Below, one piece after another: positions 1 through 7,562 of a stretch of DNA of 10,874 nt (positions within the stretch are counted from its first letter, which is position 1; each line of letters begins with the position of its first letter). The stretch spans positions 1 through 10,874 of the forward strand of contig JAILHX010000048.1 in assembly GCA_024695565.1 (NCBI GenBank), written 5' to 3'. The translations under genes and the position numbers were made by a program. This DNA is from Saccharofermentans sp. (lineage in GTDB: Bacteria > Bacillota_A > Clostridia > Saccharofermentanales > Saccharofermentanaceae). The notes under the pieces are model-generated. The model ran no database searches and was not told the DNA's origin. It saw only the letters and a list, made by a program, of their open reading frames with translations.

Positions 1-512
1 GGAATGATGTCAGACATGGCTTTGCGGAGTCTCTGGTCAGGCGTCGTTCCGCGCTTCTGCATGACGGGATCCATAAATCCTCTGACAAATGTAACTTGAG
101 GAAAACGCCTGCCGAGTTCCCTGTAGATGAAGTCTATATCACAGCCCATAAACCTGTGAACGCAAACAGGGAAAATGATCACCACGGGTGGGATTTTCGG
201 GAGCTTGTTAAGACAATCCGTAACACCTTCTATCGTGGTCTCTTCGATCCTTCCTGAATGCGTCATGTCGTCTTCTTCGAGAACGACTGATGAGAACCTT
301 CCTATCTCGCCCATCTCAGCGGCCGTCATGACAACACCGCGCAGGCAGTTGTCGGCGCAGATGTATATCTGGTGCGCTTCGGGGATCCTGAATCCGATGT
401 GCACGATGTTCCATGTGCCGTGAACAGGCGCGTTGAATTCGAGACCGTTTGTAAACGGCTTCGGGAATGAGGCTTCTCCTATTCTTACTTTCTCATCACT
501 TGATGTTGGCAT
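1..512 (-). CDS. Nitrogenase component-1-like protein, third copy (partial, 3' end outside window)
   Basis: The first 170 codons of a gene that runs off the left edge. The protein begins MPTSSDEKVRIGEASFPK and has the look of the NifD/NifK/BchN-type oxidoreductase superfamily: a Cys pair in ICADNC (residues 51-56) inside a region resembling the N-terminal cluster-binding loop, and PVCVHRFMGCDIDF about 70 residues further on, where component-1 proteins usually carry the next cluster cysteine before a G-D/T-D-I-type motif. Its start ATG overlaps the upstream TM1266-like gene by 17 bases; an in-frame TAA lies two codons upstream, so this ATG is the only sensible start, though its ribosome site is weak and coupling to the upstream gene is likely. 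It is the last visible gene of the nif-like/hyp operon. Family assignment is by motif and context; its substrate is unknown. It may be a third subunit or a scaffold comparable to NifE/NifN, which is inference. Confidence 0.72.
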   Translation of the reverse strand, partial: MPTSSDEKVRIGEASFPKPFTNGLEFNAPVHGTWNIVHIGFRIPEAHQIYICADNCLRGVVMTAAEMGEIGRFSSVVLEEDDMTHSGRIEETTIEGVTDCLNKLPKIPPVVIIFPVCVHRFMGCDIDFIYRELGRRFPQVTFVRGFMDPVMQKRGTTPDQRLRKAMSDII

Positions 513-744
513 AAGAAGTTTTTACGTTTACTCCGTCTAATCTTCCGATCTTTCCTGTGATCTCACTGATGTAATCCTGGGGCGCGTTGATGGCGATCAT
601 GATGATGCTGATCCCTTTCTCGCGGTAGGGCACGCCCATTCTTCCTATGATGTACTGGCCTGCCTCGTGAAGAAGAGCGTTGAGCTTTTCTACTGATTCA
701 GGATTCTCTACGATGACAGATATTGCTGCAACTCTTGTATCCAT
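496..744 (-). CDS. TM1266-family protein (putative iron-only hydrogenase system regulator)
   Basis: An 82-residue protein beginning MDTRVAAISVIVENPES and containing YIIGRMGVPYREKGISIIMI. This pattern matches the small TM1266 family, usually annotated as a putative regulator of the iron-only hydrogenase system and often found beside HydE/HydF/HydG in anaerobes. The fold known for the family is ferredoxin-like, similar to the NikR C-terminal and ACT domains, which suggests ligand or metal sensing; there is no DNA-binding domain in this short chain. The ATG is preceded by GAGGTAA, which overlaps the TGA stop of hypE nine bases upstream, so the two are coupled. The 3' end overlaps the next nitrogenase-like gene by 17 bases. 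It is odd to see it among Hyp rather than Hyd genes. The function of the family is not established. Confidence 0.8.
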   Translation of the reverse strand: MDTRVAAISVIVENPESVEKLNALLHEAGQYIIGRMGVPYREKGISIIMIAINAPQDYISEITGKIGRLDGVNVKTSYANIK

Positions 745-753
745 ATGATTACC

Positions 754-1758
754 TCAGCAGATCCTCGGCAAGAGTTCGTTGCCGGGCTTCGGAAGATATG
801 TCTGTCCTCCGACTTCAGTAGTCATGACTACTCTTCCAACTTCCGTGTCTGTCACCTCGCCGATGATGGCCGCGCCTTCCGTGTACTTAGCAGCCTTCAG
901 GACTTCAACTACAGCGTCTGCTTTATCAGCAGGACACATCATTACCATTCTTCCTTCGCATGCAAGATACAGGGGCTCTAACCCCAGAAGTCCCGTTACT
1001 CCGCGCACTTCATCGGCAACCGGGACATCGCTTCTGTTGACCCTGATGCCGACACCTGCTTCATCTGCGATCTCATAGAGAACGGTGCCGACGCCGCCTC
1101 TTGTCGCATCTCTGATAACGTGCATCTCAGGGCAGACTTCAAGAGCTCTTCTGACCGGTTCCCAGAGAGGCGCACAGTCAGATGTTACTTCTGCTTCAAT
1201 GCCGTATTCGTCACGCGCAAGCAGGATAGCCGTGCCGTGTCTTCCGACGTCACCTGTTACGATGATCTTATCGCCGGGCTTTGCGAACCTGCCTGATGTG
1301 CTGATGCCTTCTTCAATGACACCGACACCGGCAGTCGTGATGAAGATCTTATCGACCTGGCCCTTGCCTGCAACCTTCGTGTCGCCTGCAACGATGTTTA
1401 CGCCGGCTTCTCTTGCAGTCTCACCCATGGTCTTTGCAATGAGCTCCAGGTCTTCTATGGGAAGTCCCTCTTCAATGATGTAAGAACATGTCAGATAGAG
1501 GGGCTTAGCGCCCATGCATGCGAGATCGTTGACAGTACCGCAGACAGCAAGTCTTCCGATGTTGCCGCCCGGATATTTCCAGGGGGAAACGATGAATCCG
1601 TCAGTAGACATCGCGATACGTCCTTCGGGCTTAGGAAGAACTGCCGCATCGTCAGCTGTAAAATACTCGTTGCCGAGGTTCTTCTTAAATATCTCACCGA
1701 TGAGCTCGGATGTTTTTCTTCCGCCGCTTCCGTGAGCCAATGTGATTACTTCTTTCAT
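754..1758 (-). CDS. hypE: HypE, hydrogenase maturation carbamoyl dehydratase
   Basis: A 334-residue HypE. HypE accepts a carbamoyl group from HypF on its C-terminal cysteine and, using ATP, dehydrates it to a thiocyanate that supplies the CN ligands of the Fe(CN)2CO unit. The sequence shows the N-terminal glycine-rich motif ITLAHGSGGRKTSELI, the AIR-synthase/PurM-type ATP-binding core (DDAAVLPKPEGRIAMSTDGF, GDTKVAGKG, RDATRGGVGTVLYEIA) and the diagnostic C-terminus LLPRIC, so the essential terminal Cys is present and the protein looks active. I take the ATG at 1758 rather than one 11 codons upstream because it follows GGAGGACAGTC and forms the usual ATGA overlap with the hypD stop. It works with HypF and, through the HypC-HypD complex, passes CN to iron. 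Length is normal for the family. Confidence 0.97.
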   Translation of the reverse strand: MKEVITLAHGSGGRKTSELIGEIFKKNLGNEYFTADDAAVLPKPEGRIAMSTDGFIVSPWKYPGGNIGRLAVCGTVNDLACMGAKPLYLTCSYIIEEGLPIEDLELIAKTMGETAREAGVNIVAGDTKVAGKGQVDKIFITTAGVGVIEEGISTSGRFAKPGDKIIVTGDVGRHGTAILLARDEYGIEAEVTSDCAPLWEPVRRALEVCPEMHVIRDATRGGVGTVLYEIADEAGVGIRVNRSDVPVADEVRGVTGLLGLEPLYLACEGRMVMMCPADKADAVVEVLKAAKYTEGAAIIGEVTDTEVGRVVMTTEVGGQTYLPKPGNELLPRIC

Positions 1759-2810
1759 GACTGTCCTCCGTACATATAGAATGCAGAGCATGCGCCCTCG
1801 TCAGATACCATGCATGCGCCGACCGGGTGATCGGGATTGCACACCTTGCCGAAGAGCGGGCACTGGTTAGGCTTGATTCTTCCCTGCAGAACGTTTCCGC
1901 ATTTGCATCCTGTCTTCTTCTCATATTCCATCTTCGGGACCGAATGCTTCTTACGGGCATCGTAATCAGCATATTCATCCCTAAGTTCAACGCCCGAATC
2001 CGGGATCGTTCCGATTCCGCGCCACTCAGCGTCGCACGGCTTTAAGAACTTATCTACCAGTGCGCATGCTGCAGGGCTTCCTTCGTCGGTTACGACTCTC
2101 GGATATGCATTTACGAAGAACGGCTTGCCTTCGGAAAGCTTCATTACCGTAACGCTCAATGCCGTAAGAAGTTCTTCTCCAGTAAATCCTGCGATCGTTC
2201 CGCTGACGCCCTTTGCTGCCATATCCTTGCAAAGCTTGGTTCCGATTATCGCGTGAACGTGTCCTGGGTAAAGATAAGCATCAGTTGAAGATGCCATCGC
2301 TTCATAAGCTCCGGGCATTGTCTTATTTGCAGTAAGGAGCGAGAAGTTATTTATGCCGTCTCTTATCGCGTTCTTAACGGAGATAACGTCAGACGGTGTC
2401 GTTGTCTCGAATCCTACGGATAAGAAGACGACCTGTTCTTCAGGATGATCCTTCGCGTATTTCTCCGCGTCGATTGGTGAATATACGACCTTCACCTTGC
2501 CGCCTTCGGCACGTGCCTGCTGGAGACTCTTAACATTGCCGGGAACTCTTACGAGGTCACCGAAAGTCGTGATCGTGCAGCCCTTCTCGAGTGCCAAGTA
2601 AACTGCCTCATCAATGTAAGAGGCAGGCGTAACACATACGGGACAGCCGGGTCCTGAGATCAGGTTGATCTTCGGAGATAAGAAGTTTCTTATTCCCTGT
2701 CTGAAAATCTCGTGAGTATGAGTCCCGCAGACTTCCATAATCCTTACGGAAGGGCCGTCGTATTCTTCGAGATATTTCCTCATATCAGATGTATCTGAGA
2801 TAACGGTCAT
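1755..2810 (-). CDS. hypD: HypD, Fe(CN)2CO-assembly iron-sulfur protein
   Basis: A 351-residue HypD, the [4Fe-4S] scaffold protein on which, together with HypC, the Fe(CN)2CO moiety is assembled. The family's signature motifs are all seen: MEVCGTHTHEI near residue 26 with the redox Cys, GPGCPVCVTP at residues 53-62, SVGFETTTPS in the middle, and a C-terminal cysteine-rich region (GCKCGNVLQG, NQCPLFGKVC, then a Cys in GACMVSDEGAC) that carries the cluster ligands. No signature residue is missing, so it should be functional. The ATG follows GAAGGAGAACCAGGC and overlaps the hypC stop as ATGA; its own stop overlaps hypE in the same way. The C-D-E order and tight overlaps are typical of hyp operons, but the nitrogenase-like genes upstream are not. 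Confidence 0.97.
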   Translation of the reverse strand: MTVISDTSDMRKYLEEYDGPSVRIMEVCGTHTHEIFRQGIRNFLSPKINLISGPGCPVCVTPASYIDEAVYLALEKGCTITTFGDLVRVPGNVKSLQQARAEGGKVKVVYSPIDAEKYAKDHPEEQVVFLSVGFETTTPSDVISVKNAIRDGINNFSLLTANKTMPGAYEAMASSTDAYLYPGHVHAIIGTKLCKDMAAKGVSGTIAGFTGEELLTALSVTVMKLSEGKPFFVNAYPRVVTDEGSPAACALVDKFLKPCDAEWRGIGTIPDSGVELRDEYADYDARKKHSVPKMEYEKKTGCKCGNVLQGRIKPNQCPLFGKVCNPDHPVGACMVSDEGACSAFYMYGGQS

Positions 2811-3019
2811 GCCTGGTTCTCCTTCAATACCTTTTCTGATTCGGACTTGTCATCGTCAGTGATCTTTGCGATCGCGCAGCCTGCGTGAACCATTACGTAA
2901 TCACCGGGTTCCAAGTCGTCCAAGAGCTCAGCAGAGATCTCTCTTTTTGCGCCCGTGCAGTCGACCATGGCAACGCCGTCCTTAACGCTGATAACCTTAG
3001 CTGATAATCCTACACACAT
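2807..3019 (-). CDS. hypC: HypC/HybG-family hydrogenase maturation chaperone
   Basis: A 70-residue HypC. It starts MCVGLSAKVI, keeping the essential Cys2 that, after Met removal, binds the iron and contacts HypD, and it contains GDYVMVHAGCAIAKI with the conserved His of the family. HypC carries the Fe(CN)2CO group between HypD and the target apoprotein, normally a [NiFe] hydrogenase large subunit. The additional Cys in HAGCAI, where many homologs have a hydrophobic residue, is a small oddity. The C-terminal tail is short and charged (DDDKSESEK). A strong AAGGAGG site overlaps the hypF stop codon 13 bases upstream. Since HypC-type chaperones are client-specific, the client of this one is the key unknown of the operon; no hydrogenase large subunit is in the window. 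Confidence 0.96.
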   Translation of the reverse strand: MCVGLSAKVISVKDGVAMVDCTGAKREISAELLDDLEPGDYVMVHAGCAIAKITDDDKSESEKVLKENQA

Positions 3020-3032
3020 ATATATGTCCTCC

Positions 3033-5300
3033 TTAATTGTTTATCCTGTTCATTCCGTAAAGCGCCTGACCCAAAGCGATTCCTCCGTCGTTCGGCGGAA
3101 CCATATGGTGGAGCAATACTTTAAATCCGTTATCTTCCAATATATCTGCCGTAAGCTTTGTCAGTAACTTGTTCTGGTAACATCCTCCGCTTAAAGCAAC
3201 GACATTTATGTCTCCTGCTTTCGCTATCGCCATCTTAGCTACGCCATTGGCGAGCATGTAGTGGAACCCGTAAGCAAGTCTTCTGATATCAGTACCCTTA
3301 AGCTTTTCTTCTGCAATGAGCTTTACAATTCTGTCAGTTGCGACTACATCTTCTTCAATTAATTCAGGGCACTCGAAAACCTTATCCCCCTGATATTCCA
3401 GAGCCTTGAATTCAAGTGCAGTCGCAGCCTCGCCCTCAAAACTCTGCTCGTACTTAATTCCGAGTATTGCGCTTACGGCATCGAAAAGCCTTCCGCAGCT
3501 TGTCGACACGGCGGTGTTAACTCTGTTGTCATGCATCGCCTTGAACATCTTGAACGTGCCCTGTCTTATGAGACCAAGTTCATTGCACTTTGTTTCTGCC
3601 GCGTCACCATAGATATCGATGAGCATCGATATGGCAATCCTGAATCCTTCCCTGGAAGCAACATCTCCTCCTGTGTGAAGGAATGGTCTGATGTGTCCTG
3701 CGCGCTCGAAGTCACTGATGCTGCACTTCAAGATCTCACCGCCCCAGATGGTTCCGTCTGTACCATAACCCGTGCCGTCTAATGAGATTCCGATAACGTC
3801 ATCCGTGTAATCGTTTTCCGCCATGCAGGATAAGATGTGAGCGTAATGGTGCTGCACTCTGATGAGTTCCAATCCCGATTCTTCCGCTGCCGCAGACGAG
3901 TTATAGGAAGGATGCAGGTCGCATACTGCATGTGTGGGTTTTGCTTCCAATAAAGTAAGCATTCTCCCCGCAGATTCTATGAGCGCATTCTTGCCCTTGA
4001 TGTCTGTCAGATCTCCGATATAAGAAGACGGATACATCAGGCTGTTTACAGCAACGCAGAATGTGTTCTTAAGTTCTCCGCCGTATGCGATAACTGAGCC
4101 CGTGAAAGGCTTGGTCATCATGTAGGGAAGCGGTGCAAAACCGCGGGAGCGCCTGATCATGTAAGGCTTGCCGTCATAAAAATCCATGACCGAATCATCT
4201 GCTCTTATCCTGATCTTCCTGTTGTGGGTAAGGATCACATCGCAGTATGCCTTTATCTCAGATCTTGCATCATCGTCATTCCTGCAGATGGGAAGTCCTG
4301 AGAGATTGCCGCTCGTCATTACCAAGCAGGAAGGCATATCAATACCGTCATCGTAATCGAAGATAAGGCTCTGAACAGGCGCATAAGGAAGCATTACTCC
4401 CAGCATCGGATTGCCGGGTGCGACCTGCTCTGCAAGAGCTGAATCTTCACGCCTCTTAAGCAGTATTATCGGTTTCTGGTGTCCTGTTAAGATCTCACGC
4501 TGATAGTCTTCGATATAGCAGTTCTTTAAGACTTCTTCTTCGTTTCTCATCATGAGCGCGAACGGCTTTGCGGGACGGTGCTTCAGTTCGCGAAGCCTTC
4601 TTACAGCATCGTTATCGTAAGCATTGCATGCCAGGTGGAATCCTCCGATTCCCTTTATCGCAGCTACGCCGCCGTTTGCAATTACAGAGCGCACATAAGT
4701 AATCGCATCCCTGCCCTTACGGTTTTCGGCATCATCAAGAATGAATACTTCAGGTCCGCACTTGTTGCAGCATACAGGCTGCGCATCGTATCTTCTTGTA
4801 GCAGGATCGTAGTATTCCCTGCTGCAGTCAGGACACATCGGGAACTCCTTCATCGATGTCCTCTCGCGGTCATAAGGAAGCGCATCCAGGATCGTGAGAC
4901 GCGGCCCGCAGCATGTGCAGTTAATGAACGGATGAAGATATCTTCTGTTGTTCTTGTCGAAGAGTTCTTCCAGGCACTCATCACATATCGCGATGTCGGG
5001 AGATACGAATATCTCGCCGGATGTTTTCGCGCTCTCGATAATGCTGAAATCACCGTAAGAAGGAACGTCTTTTACCTTAACGTCCATCTTCAGAATGGCA
5101 GCTCGCTTCGGCGGCTTGTTCTTAATAAGGTCAATGAACTTATCGACCTGTTCTTCTTCACCCTGCGCATAGATCTCGACATAAGGGCCAAGGTTAGACA
5201 CACTTCCCTTTATGCCAAGAGAAGCAGCGTGTCTTGCGACCGTGGGTCTGAATCCCACGCCCTGGACTATGCCGTAAACTTTAATGCGCTTCGTTACCAA
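3033..5300 (-). CDS. hypF: HypF, carbamoyltransferase for hydrogenase-type CN ligand synthesis
   Basis: A 755-residue HypF that makes carbamoyl-adenylate from carbamoyl phosphate and ATP and transfers the carbamoyl group to HypE. Domains in order: acylphosphatase-like (GIVQGVGFRP, about residues 10-19), two zinc-finger units with C-x2-C-x18-C-x2-C spacing (CDEC...CTCC and CPDC...CNKC), a YrdC-like nucleotide-binding domain (GGVAAIKGIGGFHLACNA, KHRPAKPFALMMRN, VMTSGNLSGLPI), and a C-terminal Kae1-like domain with the metal-binding VQHHYAHILSCMAEN and the loops ISLDGTGYGTDGTIWGGE and VVALSGGCYQN. All key motifs are kept. I choose a TTG start at 5300 because it follows GGGAG with eight-base spacing, lies one base after the stop of the upstream gene, and gives the usual HypF N-terminus; a TTG eight codons upstream is less convincing. 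Length is normal. Confidence 0.96.
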   Translation of the reverse strand: MVTKRIKVYGIVQGVGFRPTVARHAASLGIKGSVSNLGPYVEIYAQGEEEQVDKFIDLIKNKPPKRAAILKMDVKVKDVPSYGDFSIIESAKTSGEIFVSPDIAICDECLEELFDKNNRRYLHPFINCTCCGPRLTILDALPYDRERTSMKEFPMCPDCSREYYDPATRRYDAQPVCCNKCGPEVFILDDAENRKGRDAITYVRSVIANGGVAAIKGIGGFHLACNAYDNDAVRRLRELKHRPAKPFALMMRNEEEVLKNCYIEDYQREILTGHQKPIILLKRREDSALAEQVAPGNPMLGVMLPYAPVQSLIFDYDDGIDMPSCLVMTSGNLSGLPICRNDDDARSEIKAYCDVILTHNRKIRIRADDSVMDFYDGKPYMIRRSRGFAPLPYMMTKPFTGSVIAYGGELKNTFCVAVNSLMYPSSYIGDLTDIKGKNALIESAGRMLTLLEAKPTHAVCDLHPSYNSSAAAEESGLELIRVQHHYAHILSCMAENDYTDDVIGISLDGTGYGTDGTIWGGEILKCSISDFERAGHIRPFLHTGGDVASREGFRIAISMLIDIYGDAAETKCNELGLIRQGTFKMFKAMHDNRVNTAVSTSCGRLFDAVSAILGIKYEQSFEGEAATALEFKALEYQGDKVFECPELIEEDVVATDRIVKLIAEEKLKGTDIRRLAYGFHYMLANGVAKMAIAKAGDINVVALSGGCYQNKLLTKLTADILEDNGFKVLLHHMVPPNDGGIALGQALYGMNRINN

Positions 5301-5301
5301 T

Positions 5302-6237
5302 TTAAGTTCTCCCGCTGATTGCAAAGCACTTCATGTCTACCCAGTTGCCTTCATAATCAGGCACGAGTTCCTTAAGGCAGATGTCGGCTGCGATCGTATC
5401 GTAACCGCCGTTTCTTACCATATCTATAAACTCATCTTCTTCTGTGATCCTCTTATCGCCATCCTGCTTAACAGAGTCGTGGAGCTTAAAGAATGTTGCA
5501 ATGTCTAAGTCAACACCTGCATCCCTTAATGTCTTGCCGACAACTTCGTCGTGGCATACCAGGGTTCTGCCCTTAATGCCTTCAGGAATGCTGTCCTTAT
5601 AAACGGGGCTTAAGATCTCAAAATCTCTGCCCAGATATTCGCATGCATCTATTCCTGATGAAGATGCAGCGATGAGGTTTTTTGCGCCCCTGATATTCCT
5701 GATATCGTCAAGCGTGAGATCGATGTGATCACTGCCGTATGTAAGAGGTGTCATACCTACTACGAGCTGTTCGATCTTACTATCAGGAGTGTCCAAAGCG
5801 AACTCATCTATCAGCGCCTTATATGCTTCCTTCTCGCCCTCGTTATAGAGCTTCATTCCGTTTGTGATAACAGGAATTACAGGGATATCCACCTTGCTCT
5901 CGATGAGCCTTTTAAGCGCTTTATAGTCAGTGCCGATCGTTGCAGGCACGGGTGTTCCGATTACAGCGACAAAAGATGTGTCGATACGTTCTGCTGCAGC
6001 CTTTATCTTCGATGCGAGGAGCTCGTCACGGCCCAGTATCGCATCCATGTCGCGGAGCCCTGCTGAGAATACCGCGCTTCTTGTCTCGTGCCATCTGGGC
6101 TCGTCGAAACCGCAGACATTGCCCGTACATCCGCCCGCATCGATTATTACTATCAGCGCGCCCATCGAATAGAGAACGCCGGAGGCACCTGACTGGTCAG
6201 GTGCAAAAGGTGTCAGAACTTTTCTTAATCCCTTCAT
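5302..6237 (-). CDS. Short nitrogenase component-1-like protein (NifK-like partner)
   Basis: A 311-residue member of the NifD/NifK superfamily, far shorter than NifK (roughly 450-520). Near the N-terminus are the motifs PFAPDQSGASGVLYSMGA and DAGGCTGNVCGFDEPRW with Cys37 and Cys42, matching the component-1 region that supplies cluster ligands. AVIGTPVPATIGTDYKAL (about residues 91-108) matches the motif where NifK and BchB-type proteins usually have a cysteine before the IGDD/IGTD step, but Thr95 seems to stand in for it here. VDIPVIPVITNGMKLYNEG resembles the following strand. The gene overlaps the larger component-1 gene by ATGA and has GGAGG seven bases before its ATG. I infer it pairs with the 441-residue protein as a heteromer reduced by the NifH-like protein. 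The substrate is unknown, and the short C-terminal part suggests the third Rossmann domain is reduced. Confidence 0.85.
   Translation of the reverse strand: MKGLRKVLTPFAPDQSGASGVLYSMGALIVIIDAGGCTGNVCGFDEPRWHETRSAVFSAGLRDMDAILGRDELLASKIKAAAERIDTSFVAVIGTPVPATIGTDYKALKRLIESKVDIPVIPVITNGMKLYNEGEKEAYKALIDEFALDTPDSKIEQLVVGMTPLTYGSDHIDLTLDDIRNIRGAKNLIAASSSGIDACEYLGRDFEILSPVYKDSIPEGIKGRTLVCHDEVVGKTLRDAGVDLDIATFFKLHDSVKQDGDKRITEEDEFIDMVRNGGYDTIAADICLKELVPDYEGNWVDMKCFAISGRT
6185..6204. repeat. Perfect inverted repeat near the start of the NifK-like gene
   Basis: Two perfect 9-base arms (gcacctgac and gtcaggtgc) separated by only two bases, within codons 12-18 of the short component-1 gene. In the minus-strand mRNA it could form an 8-9 bp hairpin about 30 bases after the start codon. 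It encodes part of the APDQSGA motif, so protein constraint may explain much of it. Confidence 0.6.
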
Positions 6238-7559
6238 GCCTTTGCCTCCTTCATGCTCTCGAAAACCTTATCCATCAGATCCCTTATTCCCTGATATCCG
6301 AACGGTCTCGTGTCCTGGTTCCAGGCAACATTCGGAATGTCGGGGCAATAGAATTTTGCATCCTTGCCTATAGTCACATCTGCATCAGACTGCGAGATCT
6401 TGTAGTAGAGCATCGTCGGCTCCATGTTGCAGTAGATCTTCGTGTCAGGCGAGAGCATAGCCAGGTTCTTCACATACACGAAGTTCTCAGGTGCCAGCGT
6501 CGCATAGATCTCGCCAACTTTAAATCCCATTCTGGTAAGGCTCAATGCAAGTTCAAATGCATTCGCATTCGTGCATTCACCGACGTTTATCTTAAGATCC
6601 GGATATGCATTCTTAAGTCTGGCTATTGCTTCATCTGCTTCGGCCTTTTCCCTGCTGTCATCGATATCAATTCCTGCAACGCTTGCCAGTGCCTTATACT
6701 GCGAATTGATCTTACCGCTTGAGTAAACTCTCGTAAGTTCGATATAAGGAATGTTAAGTCTTCTGTTCATGTCTTCTGCTGCAGCTCTTGCTTCAGGATC
6801 TATGACGATATTGAAGTTGGCAGAAGCCATCTTAAGAAACTCTTCGTAAGTTCCGCAGGTCGATATCTGTCTTATGTTCCTGATCCCTGCGTTAGTCAGA
6901 TAGTCTTTGAGCTCGGTGTTTTCGAGCGGGGCAAAACCACCAATGATGTTGACCGAACGCGCATCCTTCTCCATGGGTTCAAGGAGCGAATAGATCGTCT
7001 GTCTGACATAAACCATCGGCGGACGGCGTCCTTCTCTGGTAAGCGCATACATGTAGCAGGGGCGCACTTTGATGCCTTCGAACTCTCCATCAATAAGAGC
7101 TTCCTCAGCCTTCCTGCAGACTCTGTCCATATCGGTCCCAAGAAGAGCATCAACGCATGTGATGCAGATCATGACGACCTTCGGGATCTTCTTTCCGTTA
7201 TCTCTTAAGAATTCAAGAACTTCCTTTATGGCACCCGGAATCTTATTGAGATGACGTCCGGTTACGAGATCAGGTTCACTCATCTCGAGATAGAAAAACC
7301 TGTTCTTGTATTCGGGCATGGAAGATATCAGTGAAGTGTTTCTTCCGCAGCATCCCGGAGCTACGATCAGCATTATCGATTCAGGGACAGAAAGGCCCGC
7401 TCTCTTAACGCCGAATCCTTCGGCACCGGGAGAGTTATATGCGAGAGTCGCGGGTGAACTGTAAACGAGATTGCTGCCCGACAGGAGTTCTGCGGGAATA
7501 TCGTTCTTACCGCGGTTTAAAATCTCTTCAGCTGTAAAACAAATTGCTTCGCGCTTCAT
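6234..7559 (-). CDS. Nitrogenase component-1-like protein (NifD-like partner)
   Basis: A 441-residue member of the nitrogenase component-1 superfamily. Cys70-Cys71 in VAPGCCGRN match the first cluster-binding loop, and Cys132/Cys135 in MICITCVDALLGTDMD match the motif that in NifD reads like a Cys followed by LIGDDI, so an iron-sulfur cluster at the interface with a partner is likely. By eye, FNIVIDPEARAAAEDMNRR aligns with the NifD segment that holds the FeMo-cofactor cysteine, and an Asp (residue 254) occupies that position; STCGTYEEF has a Cys not expected there. I therefore do not expect a FeMo-cofactor. ECTNANAFELALSLTRMGF and IYCNMEPTMLYYKI resemble the third Rossmann domain. The start is three bases after the NifH-like stop and follows GGAAGG. 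It is probably the catalytic or cofactor-bearing half of a NifHDK-like reductase; substrate unknown. Confidence 0.88.
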   Translation of the reverse strand: MKREAICFTAEEILNRGKNDIPAELLSGSNLVYSSPATLAYNSPGAEGFGVKRAGLSVPESIMLIVAPGCCGRNTSLISSMPEYKNRFFYLEMSEPDLVTGRHLNKIPGAIKEVLEFLRDNGKKIPKVVMICITCVDALLGTDMDRVCRKAEEALIDGEFEGIKVRPCYMYALTREGRRPPMVYVRQTIYSLLEPMEKDARSVNIIGGFAPLENTELKDYLTNAGIRNIRQISTCGTYEEFLKMASANFNIVIDPEARAAAEDMNRRLNIPYIELTRVYSSGKINSQYKALASVAGIDIDDSREKAEADEAIARLKNAYPDLKINVGECTNANAFELALSLTRMGFKVGEIYATLAPENFVYVKNLAMLSPDTKIYCNMEPTMLYYKISQSDADVTIGKDAKFYCPDIPNVAWNQDTRPFGYQGIRDLMDKVFESMKEAKA

Positions 7560-7562
7560 TAC

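Noticed and set aside
754..1791. HypE starting 11 codons earlier (1791)
   Set aside because: The extra residues MLCILYVRRTV are unlike HypE, and the ATG at 1758 has a strong ribosome site and the ATGA overlap with hypD.
4578..5318. Long plus-strand open frame opposite hypF
   Set aside because: It is antisense to a clearly conserved HypF coding region, with no ribosome site or recognisable protein motif; it arises from codon bias on the other strand.
3033..5324. HypF starting at the TTG at 5324
   Set aside because: This start would overlap the upstream gene and has a weaker ribosome site; the TTG at 5300 gives the standard HypF N-terminus just after the upstream stop.
5940..6722. Long plus-strand open frame opposite the NifD/NifK-like genes
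   Set aside because: It spans the junction of two well-supported minus-strand genes and has Arg/Leu-rich composition typical of an antisense shadow.
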